A stretch of DNA of 64,000 nt. Origin: Blumeriella jaapii (taxonomy: Eukaryota; Ascomycota; Leotiomycetes; Helotiales; Drepanopezizaceae). The position numbers and the translations under genes were made by a program. The stretch lies in assembly GCA_009599575.1 (NCBI GenBank), contig VWND01000067.1, positions 992,001 to 1,056,000 of the forward strand, read 5' to 3'. Every line of letters starts with the position of its first letter. Position 1 is the first letter of the stretch. The notes below the pieces were generated by a model. That model was not told the origin of the DNA. It searched no databases and saw nothing but the letters and a program-made list of their open reading frames with translations. Positions 23,388 to 34,079 of this stretch are shown in pieces.

Positions 23388-25754
23388 AATTTTTTTTTTT
23401 TCGATTTTAACGTTTTTTTTTATATCAATTGGTTTAGCGAATAAAACAAAAGCATTTTGCTTTTTTATAATTCGTTGGCTTAATTATACAGCTATAATAT
23501 TTACAAATATAATAATTGCATTAATAATATATATATTTGTTTTTTATTTATATATTTAAACTTTATTTATAATTAAAATAAAAGCTTTTTTTTTGATTAA
23601 TACGCTTTCGGAAATGTTTTTTTTTTATTAATAAAAATCGTTTTCGCATTTTTTTTGTTTTTTAAATAATCGTTTCATTTCGTACTTTTCATTTTCAAGC
23701 GAATAATATTTAATCAGCTTTGATTTTCAGATTTATTAAAAAGGCTTATTTCTGCTTCCATCGGTCCGAAGCAAATCGCTTCGTACTTATTAATATAATA
23801 AATACTATTATTTATACAAAAATTAAATGCTTTGCATTTAAAGCGAATATAAGGTTTTTCGCAATAAATTTTTTTATTATTACAAAATTTATATTTAAAA
23901 CTACGAGGTTTGTTTTAATAATTATTTTTATTATTTTAATAACCGCGATTTTAATTTCCGCGTTAATTTTCTTTTTTCTTTTAATAATCGTTATTATAAT
24001 TAATATTTCGCTGATTTTAATCGTTAGCACGGAAAAATTGCTATTAGGCAGCTATTATTTCTACGATAGCTTAGCGAAATTAATCGCTTCGCGTATTTTA
24101 AAAAAAATAATTGTTATAAAAGTTATTTTAATTGTTTTTATTATCCGAGTTAACGTAAAAAAGTTTTTTCTGCTATTGCATAAAATTTTCGATTTTGTTT
24201 TGCAATTTTTAAATCTTAATATTTGTAAATTTTAATACGAGAATTTCGATATTTTTGTTAAGCTTTTCCAAGCTAATAAACTCTGCGAAACGATTAAATA
24301 ATATAATAACTAATTGTTTTTTAGCGATTTCGGTAATTTTTAATAATTAAGCATGTTTTTGTATTAAAGCTTCCACGTTTTTTTTGTATATAGAAAAAAA
24401 AGATTTCTTTTAATTTATAACTTTAATAATACGTTCGCTTTGGTTTTATTTAAAAACGAATTTTACAAATTTAAAATATCAATCGAAGATTTCAAAGTTT
24501 TGTTTATTAATTTTAAAATGCTTAATAATTTTGTTACGAATGCTAGTTGGAAGGCCAAGTAAAAACAATCTTTTTTATTTAATTTCGCTTAAGACTTTTT
24601 TATTAATAAAGACGTCAGAATCTCTCGTATAAATACGATAATAAATCTTGAGTTTTTTAGCTTAGCGAGTTATTATAACAAACTGTTTAAAAAAAGCGAT
24701 AGTATCGCGAATTTGCTAGCGATCGTAGTTTCGGAATTCCGATTTTAAAATTTTAACTAACTTACGCCAGTTTCGAGCCTTAATAGCCTTTTATTTATTT
24801 ATCGATTTAATAATATTTTTAATAATTAAATTATAATAGCGAAAAAGTTTATCGAATATTTTAGTTTCAAAAACTCCGAAATCCTTATAAGTTTTTTTAT
24901 ATTTCTCGATAAAATCGGTAATATTGGCGCTACTAAATAAAAGTGCATCAAAAGAGCTAGGAAAAGGCATACGGCCTCGTATAAAAAAACGAAAAGCGTC
25001 GTTGTTTATGATATTAATAAAAATATTAGTAGGGTTTAAATTAAATAAATAAATGTTTTCTGAAATTGCAAATTAAAAGTTTTTAATAGAAAAAAATCGT
25101 TCTTAATAAAGGAGCTATTAGAAAAATCTTTATGTTTTTTAAAAAAATTAAATAAAATAAAATTACGTCCAGATATTTAAATAATATATTAAAAAATTTT
25201 ATTTTTTAATAAGTTAATTAAATTAATATAATATTGCTGCATAATTTACGGTTTCGATATTTCGTGGCTCAGGCTAATATATGTACAGCCATCTTTTTAT
25301 TATTTTTAATAAAAAATCGCAAATTGTAATTGCTATAATTATAAAGCGCAAAATCAAAAAATTGAATTTTCGCCAGGCGTTTAATCAAAAGAGATTTAAT
25401 TCAAAAGGGCCGAGCGTAACGGTCGAAGCGTACGAACCAATATTCGATTTATTATTTTTAAACAAAAAAGCGATTTTCGAACTTTAAATTTCGCACGGTT
25501 TAAAATTGCTTAACCGTAATTTCAAACGTTTCTAAAATGTATTGCATTTTTGTAATCTAATAATTATGCGTTAAAAAAAAAAAGCTATTCAAAGTTTTTT
25601 ATATAATATAGCTACGAATAATATTATATGAAAGGTTTTTTAAACCGTAGTAGCGAAATATCGAAATCGACTTTAATTGCGAATTTGAAAAATGCATCGG
25701 CGAATATATAAAAACGAAACACCGAAGTTTTAAATCCCTGCGTAAGTTATCAAA
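23388..25754 (-). pseudogene. Gy-II copy C, gag region (truncated)
   Basis: Minus-strand counterpart of 51930-54290 in the complete Gy-II element: 5' leader next to the LTR (25754-25030), then gag. The gag start codon seen in the complete copy (52672) is ATA here (plus strand ...TTTAT near 25010), a RIP-type G-to-A change. The Cys-rich segment and Asn/Gln-rich linker fall at 24.1-23.7 kb; the plus-strand 171-codon frame at 23720-24235 is antisense to it. The copy ends abruptly at about 23388 in a T-rich tract, leaving only about 2.6 of 11.3 kb. Confidence 0.8.
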
Positions 25755-25795
25755 TGTAAAAGTAGGTAGAAAAACCAAACTGATACGACCATATA
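25755..25795 (-). repeat. Gy-II copy C 5' LTR, inner part (interrupted)
   Basis: Starts TGTAAAAGTAGGTAG, the inner end of the Gy-II LTR seen at 51663-51929. It is broken at ATATA by the insertion of Gy-I copy D and continues at 32258. Confidence 0.85.
25791..25795. repeat. Target-site duplication of Gy-I copy D, left
   Basis: ATATA, matched at 32253-32257. The empty site is visible in the intact Gy-II LTR, which reads CCATATGTCGATGGG (about 51890). Confidence 0.92.
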
Positions 25796-26089
25796 TGTGA
25801 CGATTCACTCTGTTGCCACCTTTCGTGTCATCCCAGCAACTACGTATAGCTGCAAGCTCCCCAGCAACTACGTATAGCTGCAAGCTTCCTGGTCTCCTGG
25901 TGGGTCTCCTCATCAACTATGGAAACTATCATATATATAAGACTTTCTCCCTTTAGCAACCTTTGCCTTTTGCAGTTGTTAATTCTAAATAAATATTTTT
26001 GTTACAAAACCAAAGGCTCGTTTCATACCATATGAATACGGCGACCAGTTGACTAATCTCCCAGCCCTCCGACTAATTAAATCGTCATA
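25796..26089 (+). repeat. Gy-I copy D 5' LTR
   Basis: 294 bp. Contains a direct duplication of 28 bp (25835-25862 and 25863-25887, core CAACTACGTATAGCTGCAAG) absent from the A, B and E LTRs. A TATA-like stretch lies at 25932-25940 (see separate entry). Confidence 0.92.
25932..25940 (+). promoter_or_regulatory. TATA-like box in Gy-I LTR
   Basis: TATATATAA followed by a pyrimidine-rich GACTTTCTCCC stretch, the likely U3/R promoter of the element. The same box is recognisable in all Gy-I LTRs, reverse-oriented in A, B and E. Confidence 0.5.
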
Positions 26090-26212
26090 TTATTAACAAC
26101 TTTTTTTCTACGCTGGCGACGGCGTAAACTATCTCTCTTTTCGAATTCCTTACGGATTATACTAAAATAATCGACCGATCGTAAAAAAGCTTATTTCCGC
26201 ACTTCGCGAAAA

Positions 26213-27720
26213 ATGGCTCCTGTTCAACGATCCCCCTTTCAGCAAAGCTTTTCAGCTCCTGTTATTACATCTTAATCTTCCTTCTTCTTTTAATCAGCGA
26301 AAAAGCAACCTTCCCCAAAAGCTTTTTCTTTTAAAAAACAGTCTTTCCCCCGAGGAAAAAAAAACAAAGGAAAAGGCAGAGCGCCAACCATTTCGCTTGC
26401 CACCTCCCAGCCTAGCGCTGAAAGCGTTCAGTTGAAACTCCTGCAAAATCAATTAAAAAAAGCGCAAAAGCGTAAACGATAACTTTTGGAAATTATGCGA
26501 TTGCGACAGACCCCTTAATCAAAGCGTTTGATAAAATTTATCGAACGTGCTTCTGCCAATCGCGAATCTGCTGCTCTTCCCCTTTTTCGCAACGTTTTAT
26601 TTCAACCAATAAACGCTGCAAACCAACTTCTACGCTTTTCGCGAACTTTTTTTAAATCTTTTTTTAACGGCCAAAATCCTAGCGCGCTTTTTAAACGCTA
26701 TAATTCCTATTTATTTGCTGATTTTCGACTAGCTCGTATAAAACGCGTTCCGAATTTTAAGTTTAAATTAAATAATAATAAAAATTACAAAGCACGCCAT
26801 TAGGAAATTAGAATTTTCGACAACCTCGAATTTTACTACGACTATTTCGCTGGCGATCGATCCCGTAAAAATTATATATTCGATCAGACCGAAAGCGTAA
26901 CAAAAAAGTTTCTAACCCCGCGTATTTTGGACCGTTCCGACCTTACATTTTCCGAAAAATTAATGAAAAAGATCGCCGATTTCCTGGCCGATTCTTTAAA
27001 CGTTTAAAAGGCGGAAAACGAATTTAAAATATTTACAATAAATACGTACGACGACTTTTGGCGATTTTATCTGCGATTTTCCATTTTCGTAGCGAACGTT
27101 CAAATACGAACTGACAAACAGCTTCGAAACGCCTTTCGCGACAAAATACTAAAGCGTTTACAAAAAAAGCTGCACTTGGAATAAGCGCGTACAACGACCT
27201 TTAAAAATTAACTTACCGCCGTCCGTTAAAAAAAACAAAATTAATTAACTAAACGAATTTTATACGCGAATCGCTTTTTAACCAAATTTACTATTTATCA
27301 AAATGATAGGTTTTTAACCAAAGCGTATTACGAATTAAATCGTACGTACGAAAATCGTTCAAATGCTTCACAAGCTTTCCCTTAGTCCTCTGTTTTTTCT
27401 CTTTTTCCACGCCAAAACGCCCCTTTTAGCGTTTTTCCCTTTCGATCGGACCAACGACAACGCTCGTTTTTTATTCTATACCAAAAAATTCGAGGCCAAT
27501 CTGCACGACCTTTTACAGGCCGACCTTCGGTTTCACCCAAAAGCTTTTTTAGGCTAATAAATATAAACGAGGTCGAACCGGCCGAAAATTCGCTTTTTAA
27601 TAATAATAATAAAAACGAAAACCCTTCTTCAAACGACTTCCAAAACGTACACGAAAAAGTCGAAAGCTTTCCCGCCAGTCGGAAAAACGCTCAGGCCTAA
27701 GCAAAGCTTCTTTTTTAAAC
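26213..27720 (+). pseudogene. Gy-I copy D gag
   Basis: The frame starting at ATG 26213 (AAAATGGCTCC context) begins MAPVQRSPFQQSFSAP and reads, through a few RIP stops, across 26528-26803 to about 27350. Features are a Ser/Lys-rich N terminus (KKQPSPKAFSFKKQ), a basic coiled-coil stretch (LQNQLKKAQKRKR) and a helical capsid-like body (about 26820-27180; SEKLMKKIADFLADSL). The downstream part reads in another frame at 27363-27557, which implies a frameshift. No intact CCHC knuckle is visible. The assignment rests mainly on position between 5' LTR and protease. Confidence 0.65.
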
Positions 27721-27732
27721 GTATTACGCGAT

Positions 27733-27912
27733 ATGCGTTACTTTAACGTTCGAAAGCTTTTTAATAACGATTTATTAACAATTTCCGTTATATTTACCAA
27801 AAATAGCCTTTCGTACAAAATAAAAGCGCTCGCCGATTCTAAAGCGAACAGTTATACGTTAATCGATTCGGCGCTAATCAAATTCTTTTTTTTCTTTTTA
27901 AAACCTTTGATT
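27733..27912 (+). pseudogene. Gy-I copy D aspartic protease
   Basis: Sixty codons with ALADSKANSYTLIDSALI. This matches the D-S-G-A-N retropepsin active-site box with Gly replaced by Lys, so it is catalytically dead as it stands. The same pol frame continues through several stops to the RT at 28855 and includes the typical protease C-terminal segment ILKKAWLAEHxILLNC (about 28070-28100). The equivalent region of copy F is at the right edge of the window (about 63905-64000, minus strand). Confidence 0.65.
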
Positions 27913-28301
27913 TAATTTTTCCCGGCTCTTTTTTTTGTAAAAAAGTATAATAGAACTCGTAGCCATTCAATTATACATTTTACGCTTTTCAATCTTATTA
28001 TTAACAATCGAATACAATCGTTTATTCTTTTCTTAATTACCAACCTCGGAAATCATAATATAATTTTAAAAAAAGCTTGGCTGGCCGAACACTAAATTTT
28101 ACTAAACTGTAATAAACGCAAGCTTTATTAGCCGAAATCTTACCTTTTCACAGCCTTTTACGCTCGTTATATTAAAATCTTTTATTTGCATTTCCGAAAG
28201 ATTTAATCTCGCTATTAAAACGACGCTGTAAAACGTAACAAAAACCTTAACTAATTATAGCAGATCTACGACGCTGTACGAAGCGCGAAAAAATCGAATT
28301 T

Positions 28302-28336
28302 TATTCGCGGTGCCAATTTCGATAGCGACGCTAATA
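28302..28336 (-). repeat. 35-bp palindromic module (Gy-I copy D)
   Basis: Minus-orientation copy of the module defined at 57218-57252. Arms TATTCGCGGTGCC and AGCGACGCTAATA, 35 bp overall. Read in the pol frame it adds IRGANFDSDAN in the linker between protease and reverse transcriptase. See findings. Confidence 0.75.
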
Positions 28337-28854
28337 AAATAATATAAAAAATTACATCACTTTCCCAGGCTGCCGATCTCCCTTTTATTATTTCTTCTCC
28401 TTTTTTTTTCCTTTCGTCAAAACAGCTTTTTCGTTCTACGAAAAACAATTATATCAAAAACCGAAAAAAAGCCTTCGCCGCGATGGCCTTTCAGCTTAAT
28501 ATAATCGATAATTTAAACAAGCCATTTTTTAAACTTTTTAAACGACCAATTCGAAAACGAGTCCCTTAACCTACTGCTTATCCAATCTTTATCTGCCAAA
28601 TTATTATACACGCTTTTAAGCTGATTTTCAGAAAAAAAACAATTAAAATGTTTTCAACCTTCTTATACGAAATCGACAAAATACTAAACGACCTTACGTA
28701 TAACACTTTTTTTAAAACCTAATCTCATAATCTTTTCGAACGTTTCAGAATCAATAAAATATCGATTTCGACTTTTTTAATCAGCTTAGCAAAGCTAACT
28801 TCGAATAAATTTTTTTTCGAATCTTTTCCCCCGGAATACAAAAACCTCGAACAC

Positions 28855-29604
28855 GTGTTTTTTAAGGCCGCCAGTAACGAGCTAGTCTCTCACCGGCCCT
28901 ACGACCATAAAATCGAGCTTACTATAAGTAAAAAAAAGCTGAAATACACTTTTTTATACAAAATATCGATTCCAAAGCTCGAAATTATCAAAACCTATCT
29001 GCAAAACAATCTTAATAAAAGTTTTATCGAACTTTTCACCGCTCTTTTCGCTGCTTCAATGCTTTTCGCTAAAAAACCCGACGGTTCATTGCGTTTCTAT
29101 ATCGATTATCGAACCCTTAATAATATTATTCGTAAAAATCGCTATCCCTTTTTTTTTATCGATAAGACCTTTGCTCGTTTCTCGGAAGCGCGAATTTTTA
29201 CGAAGCTCGATATTCGTTAAGCCTTTTACAGAATTCGAATGGATCCCGCCAATAAAAAACTAACAACGTTTCGTACGCGTTACGGCGCTTATAAATGCAA
29301 AATGCTACCTTTTGGCCTTACTAATAAACCCGCAATTTATCAACGTTATATAAACGACGTTTTCTTCGATTATTTAAACGATTTTTGCATTGCATACCTG
29401 AATAACATTTTTATTTATTCGTCCGACCTTTTGAAATACGCTATATACGTTCGCAAAATGCTCCAAAAGCTCGCTAACGCTGAATTACAGGCCGATATTC
29501 GAAAATCTGAATTTAACGTTACACGGATCCGTTACCTAGGCTTTATTATTTCGACTAAAAGCTTAAAAATAAATTCAAAAAAAGTCTCCGTAATCGCCCA
29601 CTAA
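28855..29604 (+). pseudogene. Gy-I copy D reverse transcriptase
   Basis: Two open pieces in the same frame, separated by a single TAA at 29218. Motifs in order: MLFAKKPDGSLRFYIDYRTL (fingers), FTKLDIR (motif A, first Asp kept), FRTRYGAYKCKMLPFGLTN (motif B) and CIAYLNNIFIYS (motif C). In motif C both Asp of the Y-x-D-D box are Asn through G-to-A change. Near 29637 copies A and B read AGCTTTTTTGG where D reads AGCTTTTAG, a 2-base loss that shifts the frame before RNase H. The enzyme would copy element RNA to cDNA; here it is inactive. Confidence 0.92.
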
Positions 29605-29689
29605 AAGCTTCCTACTATTGTAAAAAATATACAAAGCTTTTAGTTTTTGTAATTTCTACCGACGTTTTATTCGAAACTACGATATAATT

Positions 29690-30195
29690 GCAAAGCTTTT
29701 GGTCCATTTAACCAAAGCTAATATTCCTTTTAATTTCATTTCTAAATATCAGGAAAATTTCGACCTTTTTACACTAGCTTTTACTACTGCACCAGTTTTA
29801 TAATATTACAAACAAAACCTTCCTTATATATTAGAAACTAACGCTTCCGACGGCGTAGTAGCTTTTATACTTTCGCAATTTTATAGCGACGACTGGCTTT
29901 TAGTCGCTTACTTCAGCAAAACCATAATCTTCGCAAAACTAAACTACGTCGTATACGATAAAAAAATACTCGCAATCGTAAAATTTTTAAGCAACTTTCG
30001 TATTAAATTAATTAGCTTAGTTTATCAGATTAAAATAATTATTAATTATAAAATTTTAAAATACTTTATGACCTCCAAACTCTTAAACGCTCGATAAGCA
30101 CGCTGGGCCGAATTCTTCGCCGATTACAATTTTTTTATTACGTACAAACCAAATAAACACAACCTTCTGGCTAACGCATTAACACGTCGTACGAA
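29690..30195 (+). pseudogene. Gy-I copy D RNase H
   Basis: In the frame shifted by the 2-base loss, the sequence reads ENFDLFTLAFTTAPVL, YILETNASDGVVAFILSQF, VAYFSKTIIFAKLNYVVYDK and ADYNFFITYKPNKHNLLANALTRR. This is the standard Gypsy RNase H series with catalytic DASD reading NASD. Only one or two stops interrupt it. It joins directly to the integrase zinc-binding region. Confidence 0.88.
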
Positions 30196-30239
30196 CGAAC
30201 TCGACCGCCAAAACTCTTTTAAACGCATTCAACGCCTGC

Positions 30240-31350
30240 AAACATTTTTTCGAACCGATCAGATCGATTACCGCCTTTTAACTAAAAAATTTCGACCGCT
30301 CACGGCCTTCGAAACAGCTGTTTTTATCGTTGAAATAGCTGATTTTTCATTCGCATTCCGTATCGTTAACTAGCTTCTTCACGCTAATCGCACAACTAGC
30401 AGCCTGATAGCCTTCCGAAAAAAAGCTGTACGAAACGCTACGAAAAAAAACGATAATAATACTTCGTATATATTTAAACGCGACCTGCTGTTATATTACG
30501 ATCGCTTAATAATATCAGACGTCGATCATTTTCGTCTGGCCTTTATACGAAAAATATACGACCAAATTTCCACCGCTTATCTTAGCGTTCGCAAAACTAC
30601 GCAATTGCTTTCGAACCAATACTATTGGCGAAATATAACAGCTTTCGTAAAACAATACTATCGCAACTACCACGCTTATCGAAAAAATTCTATTCCAAAA
30701 AATAAGCGCTCCGGCTTTTTTCAGCCTTTTTCTGTTTCTGACCACTTTTAAAAGCACGTTATAATAAACTTTTGCAGCTTTAACAAAAACAAACACGGTT
30801 ACGATAACGTATTCGTAGTAATAAATCGCTTTTCCAAACAAGCTATTTCGATCCTTTATTATAAAAATATCGACGCTCGAAGCTTCGCCAAATTATATAT
30901 ATTCCACGTATACAAGTATTTTGGCCTTCCAAAAAGTATTATTAGCGATCGTAACCTTTAATATTAGTCTATCTTTTGGTCTGAATTAAACAAAATACTC
31001 GATACGCAACTGAAGCTTTCGACAGCCGCTCATTTTGAAACCGACGGTCAAACCGAAATTTATAATTAATATCTGCAAAAACGCTTTCGATTTTTCGTAA
31101 ACTTTTATTAAAACGATTGGAGCGAATTTCTTTTAATAATAAATTTCGCCCAAATGGTTTTTTCTTACGAAAATCTAAATGGCCTTTCACTTTTTAAAAT
31201 TATACACGATTACACTTTCCACACTAATTAAAACTAAAAGCTCGATATTTCCCCTTCTTCCAACCTTACACAAACTAAACGCAAACGAAGCTCGTGCGTA
31301 CGCTCGCCGCTACTACGATGCCTGAAACCTCGCCAAATCGCACCTTTAAT
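30240..31350 (+). pseudogene. Gy-I copy D integrase
   Basis: The H2C2 zinc-binding region lies at about 30480-30720 (LSVRKTTQLLSNQYYWRN, YYRNYHAYRKNS; several of its Cys/His are replaced). The catalytic core follows: HVIINFCSFNKNKHGYDNVF with the first Asp changed to Asn, FGLPKSIISDRNL with the second Asp kept, and ETDGQTEIYN where the catalytic Glu region remains readable. Stops are few. The minus-strand frames at 30515-30841 and 30969-31190 are antisense shadows of this domain. Confidence 0.88.
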
Positions 31351-31358
31351 AAACCTAC

Positions 31359-31958
31359 GACAAAATAAAAAAAAATGCGAATAAATCTCGCCGCGCGAAC
31401 GATTTTAACGTTAGCGACTACGTATGGCTCGATATACGCCTATTTCCGACTTTCCGGCCTTTCCGCAAGCTCGACAACCCTACAAACGGCCCTTTTAAAA
31501 TTATAGCCAAAATTTTCGACAACGTTTTCAAGCTAAACCTTCTTAGTATTATAAACGTACACCTAGTTTTTTACGCTAATCGATTGCGTAAAGCAGCTGA
31601 CGACGCGCTCCCAGATCAGATTAACCCAATTTTTAAACCTATTAATATAACTGATAAGCTTAAATACGAAATCGAAAAATTAATCGCCTGTCGAATGCAA
31701 CGGAAAACCTTTCAGTACAAAGCTTTTTGGATAGACTTAAATAAAAATTTCACGTGGTACCCCGCGTCTGATTTTATATACGCTCCTTTGAAAATGCGCG
31801 ACTTTCATTTAGCGTATAAAAAGCTCTCCGGTTTTTTTGCAAAACTTGTAGACTGGCTGAAAATATATTCCGAAGATTTGAATTCGTACGATCATTTGGA
31901 TAATGACGTACCAATAAATAAAAGCTCGAGAGCGCGCTTTTTTCGGACGGAAAGATAG
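31359..31958 (+). pseudogene. Gy-I copy D integrase tail and chromodomain-like region
   Basis: Frame 31359-31958 starts in the post-integrase linker (NDFNVSDYVWLDIRLFPT, RPFRKLDNPTNGPFKI) and ends in a region with KLKYEIEKLIACRMQRK, YKAFWIDLNKN, WYPASDFIYAPLKMRDFHLAY and FFAKLVDWLKIYSEDLNSYD. The W-Y-P-A-x-x-F and L-x-x-F-H pattern is that of C-terminal chromodomain-like modules in a group of ascomycete Gypsy elements. The stop lies at 31956-31958, one base before the 3' LTR. A further frameshift separates it from the integrase core. Confidence 0.85.
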
Positions 31959-32252
31959 TATAACGATTTATTCTGTTGCCATCTCTCGTGTCACCCTAGC
32001 AACTACGTATAGCTGCAAGCTCTTTAGCAACTACGTATAGCTGCAAGCTTCCTGGTCTCCTGATGGGTCTCTCCATCAACTGTGGAAACTATTATATATA
32101 TAAGGCTCTTTCCTCTTAGCAACCTCTGCTTTTTGCAGTTGTTGATTCTAAGTGAATATCTTTGTTACAGAACCAAAGGCTCGTTTTATACCATATGAAC
32201 ACGGCGACCAGTTGACTGATCTCCCAGCCCTCCGACTGATTAGATCGTCACA
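31959..32252 (+). repeat. Gy-I copy D 3' LTR
   Basis: 294 bp, with the same 28-bp internal duplication as the 5' LTR. Its start reads TATAACGATT instead of TGTGACGATT, a G-to-A pair. Confidence 0.92.
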
Positions 32253-32257
32253 ATATA
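32253..32257. repeat. Target-site duplication of Gy-I copy D, right
   Basis: ATATA, pairs with 25791-25795. Confidence 0.92.
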
Positions 32258-32479
32258 TCGGTAAATAAAATAATCTAGGAAATCCCTAGAAAAAACTGAA
32301 AAGAAAAGAAAAATAATTAAAAATATGAATTGGGCTGCGTGCTTCTGGTATTATCTAAAAAATGCTTTGCTTTTATATTTGTTGAAAATAATTAATGGCA
32401 GGGGGTCTCGGAGGGGTCCATGCCTCGACCATAGCTAAAACTACCAAATCCCATTAATACAAAGTATCACCGTTTTACA
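32258..32479 (-). repeat. Gy-II copy C 5' LTR, outer part
   Basis: Continuation of 25755-25795. The two pieces total 263 bp against 267 bp for the intact Gy-II LTR. It ends ...CACCGTTTTACA. The segment 32395-32470, with CAGGGGGTCTCGGAGGGGTCC, has escaped most RIP change. Confidence 0.88.
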
Positions 32480-33758
32480 GCATTTAAACGATTTTCGTAC
32501 ATACGATTTGACTCGTAATACGCTTTGATTAAAAATTTACCATTTTGATAAATAATAAATTTGATTAAAAAGCGATTCGCGTATAAAATTCGTTTAGCCA
32601 ATTAATTTTATTTTTTCTAACAAACGGCGATAAACCAATTTTTAAAAATCGTTATACGCGCTTATTCCAAATGCAGCTTTTTTCGTAAACGCTTTGGTAT
32701 TTTATCGCGGAAAGCGTTTCGAAACTGTTTATCAATCCGTATTTAAGCGTTCGCTGCGAAAATGGAAAATCGCAAATAAAATCGCTAAAAATCGTCGTGC
32801 GTATTTATTACAAGCATTTTAAACTCGTTTTCGGCTTTCTGAACGTCGGAAAGATCGGCCAGAAAATCGGCGACCTTTTTACTTAATTCTTCGGAAAATA
32901 TAAAATCGAATCGGTCTAAAATACGCGAAATAAAAAACTTTTTTATCACGCTTTCGATCTGATCGAATATATAATTTTTGCGAAATCGATCGCTAGCGAA
33001 ATAGTCGTAGTAAAATTCGAAATTATCGAAAATTTTAATTTTTTAATAGCGTATTTTGTAATCTTTACTATTATTTAGCTTAAACTCAAGGTTCGAAACG
33101 CGCTTTATACGAGCTAGTCGAAAATTAGCAAATAAATAAAAATTATAACGTTTAAAAAGCGCGCTAAGGTTTTGGCCGTTATAAAAAAATTTAAAAAAAA
33201 TTCGCGAAAAGCGTAGAAATTGATTTGCAGCGTTTGTTAATTAAAATAAAACGTTGCGAAAAAAAAGAAAAGCAGCAGATTCGCGATTAGCAAAAGCACG
33301 TTCGATAGATTTTATTAAACGCTTTAATTAAAAAGTTCATCGCAGTCGTATAATTTTCAAAAGTTATCGTTTACGCTTTTACGCTTTTTTCAATTGATTT
33401 TGCAAAAGTCTTAATTAAACGCTTTTAGCGCTAGGTTGCAAAAAAAAAATGGCAGGCGAAATAGTTGGCGCTCTGCCTTTTTTTTGTTTTTTTTTCCTCG
33501 AAAAAAAAACTGTTTTTTAAAAAAAGAAGTTTTTGGGGAAAGCTGCTTTTTCGCTAATTAAAAATAGAAAAGTTAAAATGTAATAATAAAAACTAAAAAG
33601 CTCTGCTAAAAGGGGAATCGTTAAATAAAAGCCATTTTTCGCGAAATGCGGAAATAAGCTTTTTTACGACCGGTCGATCATTTTGGTATAATTCGTGAAA
33701 AATTCGAAGGAAAAGATAGTTTACGCCGTCGCCAGCGTAAAAAAAAAGTTATCAATAA
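32480..33758 (-). pseudogene. Gy-I copy A gag region (5' part)
   Basis: Minus-strand counterpart of 26090-27368 of copy D, beginning beside the 5' LTR and running to the point where Gy-II copy C entered (AAATGC in the element orientation). Leader and N-terminal gag are recognisable by alignment, including the purine-rich stretch around 33470-33520. No open frame survives. Confidence 0.8.
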
Positions 33759-34025
33759 TATAACGATCTAATCAGTCGGAAAACTGGGAAATCAATCAAT
33801 TGGTCGCCGTATTTATATAATATAAAAAACGAGCCTTTGATTTTGTAATGAAAATATTCACTTAAAATCAACAATTGCAAAAAGCAAAAGTTGCTAAAAA
33901 AAAAAGCCTTATATATATGAATAGTTTCTATAGTTAATAAAAGACCCACCAGAAGACCAGGGAGCTTGCAGCTACACGTAGTTGCTGGGATGACACGAGA
34001 GGTGGCAAAAGAGTGAGTCGTCACA
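33759..34025 (-). repeat. Gy-I copy A 5' LTR
   Basis: 267 bp, TATAACGATC...GTCGTCACA. Single copy of the 28-bp unit that is duplicated in D. The half nearest 34025 is little mutated. Confidence 0.9.
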
Positions 34026-34030
34026 CGAAG
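34026..34030. repeat. Target-site duplication of Gy-I copy A, right
   Basis: CGAAG, pairs with 16864-16868. Confidence 0.85.
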
Positions 34031-34079
34031 AATGCTTAATTCGTCTAGAACTAAGTTTATAGAAAACGAAAGAATACGC

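Larger units (their letters stand above)
25796..32252 (+). mobile_element. Complete Gy-I element, copy D (6457 bp)
   Basis: A full-length plus-strand Ty3/Gypsy element with 294-bp LTRs at both ends, gag, protease, RT, RNase H, integrase and chromodomain-like tail, flanked by an ATATA duplication. It interrupts the LTR of Gy-II copy C, so it is younger than C and A. The two LTRs differ largely by transitions (for example TGTGACGATTCAC versus TATAACGATTTAT), pointing to RIP rather than age alone. It is the best-preserved Gy-I copy but has stops and at least two frameshifts, so it is not autonomous. Confidence 0.93.
16869..34025 (-). mobile_element. Gy-I copy A (outer Gypsy element of the nest)
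   Basis: A minus-strand Ty3/Gypsy element with LTRs at 16869-17136 and 33759-34025 and a 5-bp CGAAG duplication outside them. Its own sequence is 16869-20639 (3' LTR, chromodomain-like tail, integrase, RNase H, RT) and 32480-34025 (gag, 5' LTR). Everything between is nested: B (20640-23387), C (23388-25795 and 32258-32479) and D (25796-32252). Against complete copy D, about 1.1 kb of A (the gag/protease interval) is missing, presumably lost in the deletion that also removed most of B and C. Confidence 0.85.

Noticed and set aside
23720..24235. 171-codon plus-strand frame rich in Ile/Phe/Leu (and its twin at 53446-53961, minus), looking like a membrane protein
   Set aside because: It is antisense to the Asn/Gln/Lys-rich part of Gy-II gag in both copies; A/T-rich coding DNA gives hydrophobic-looking antisense frames.
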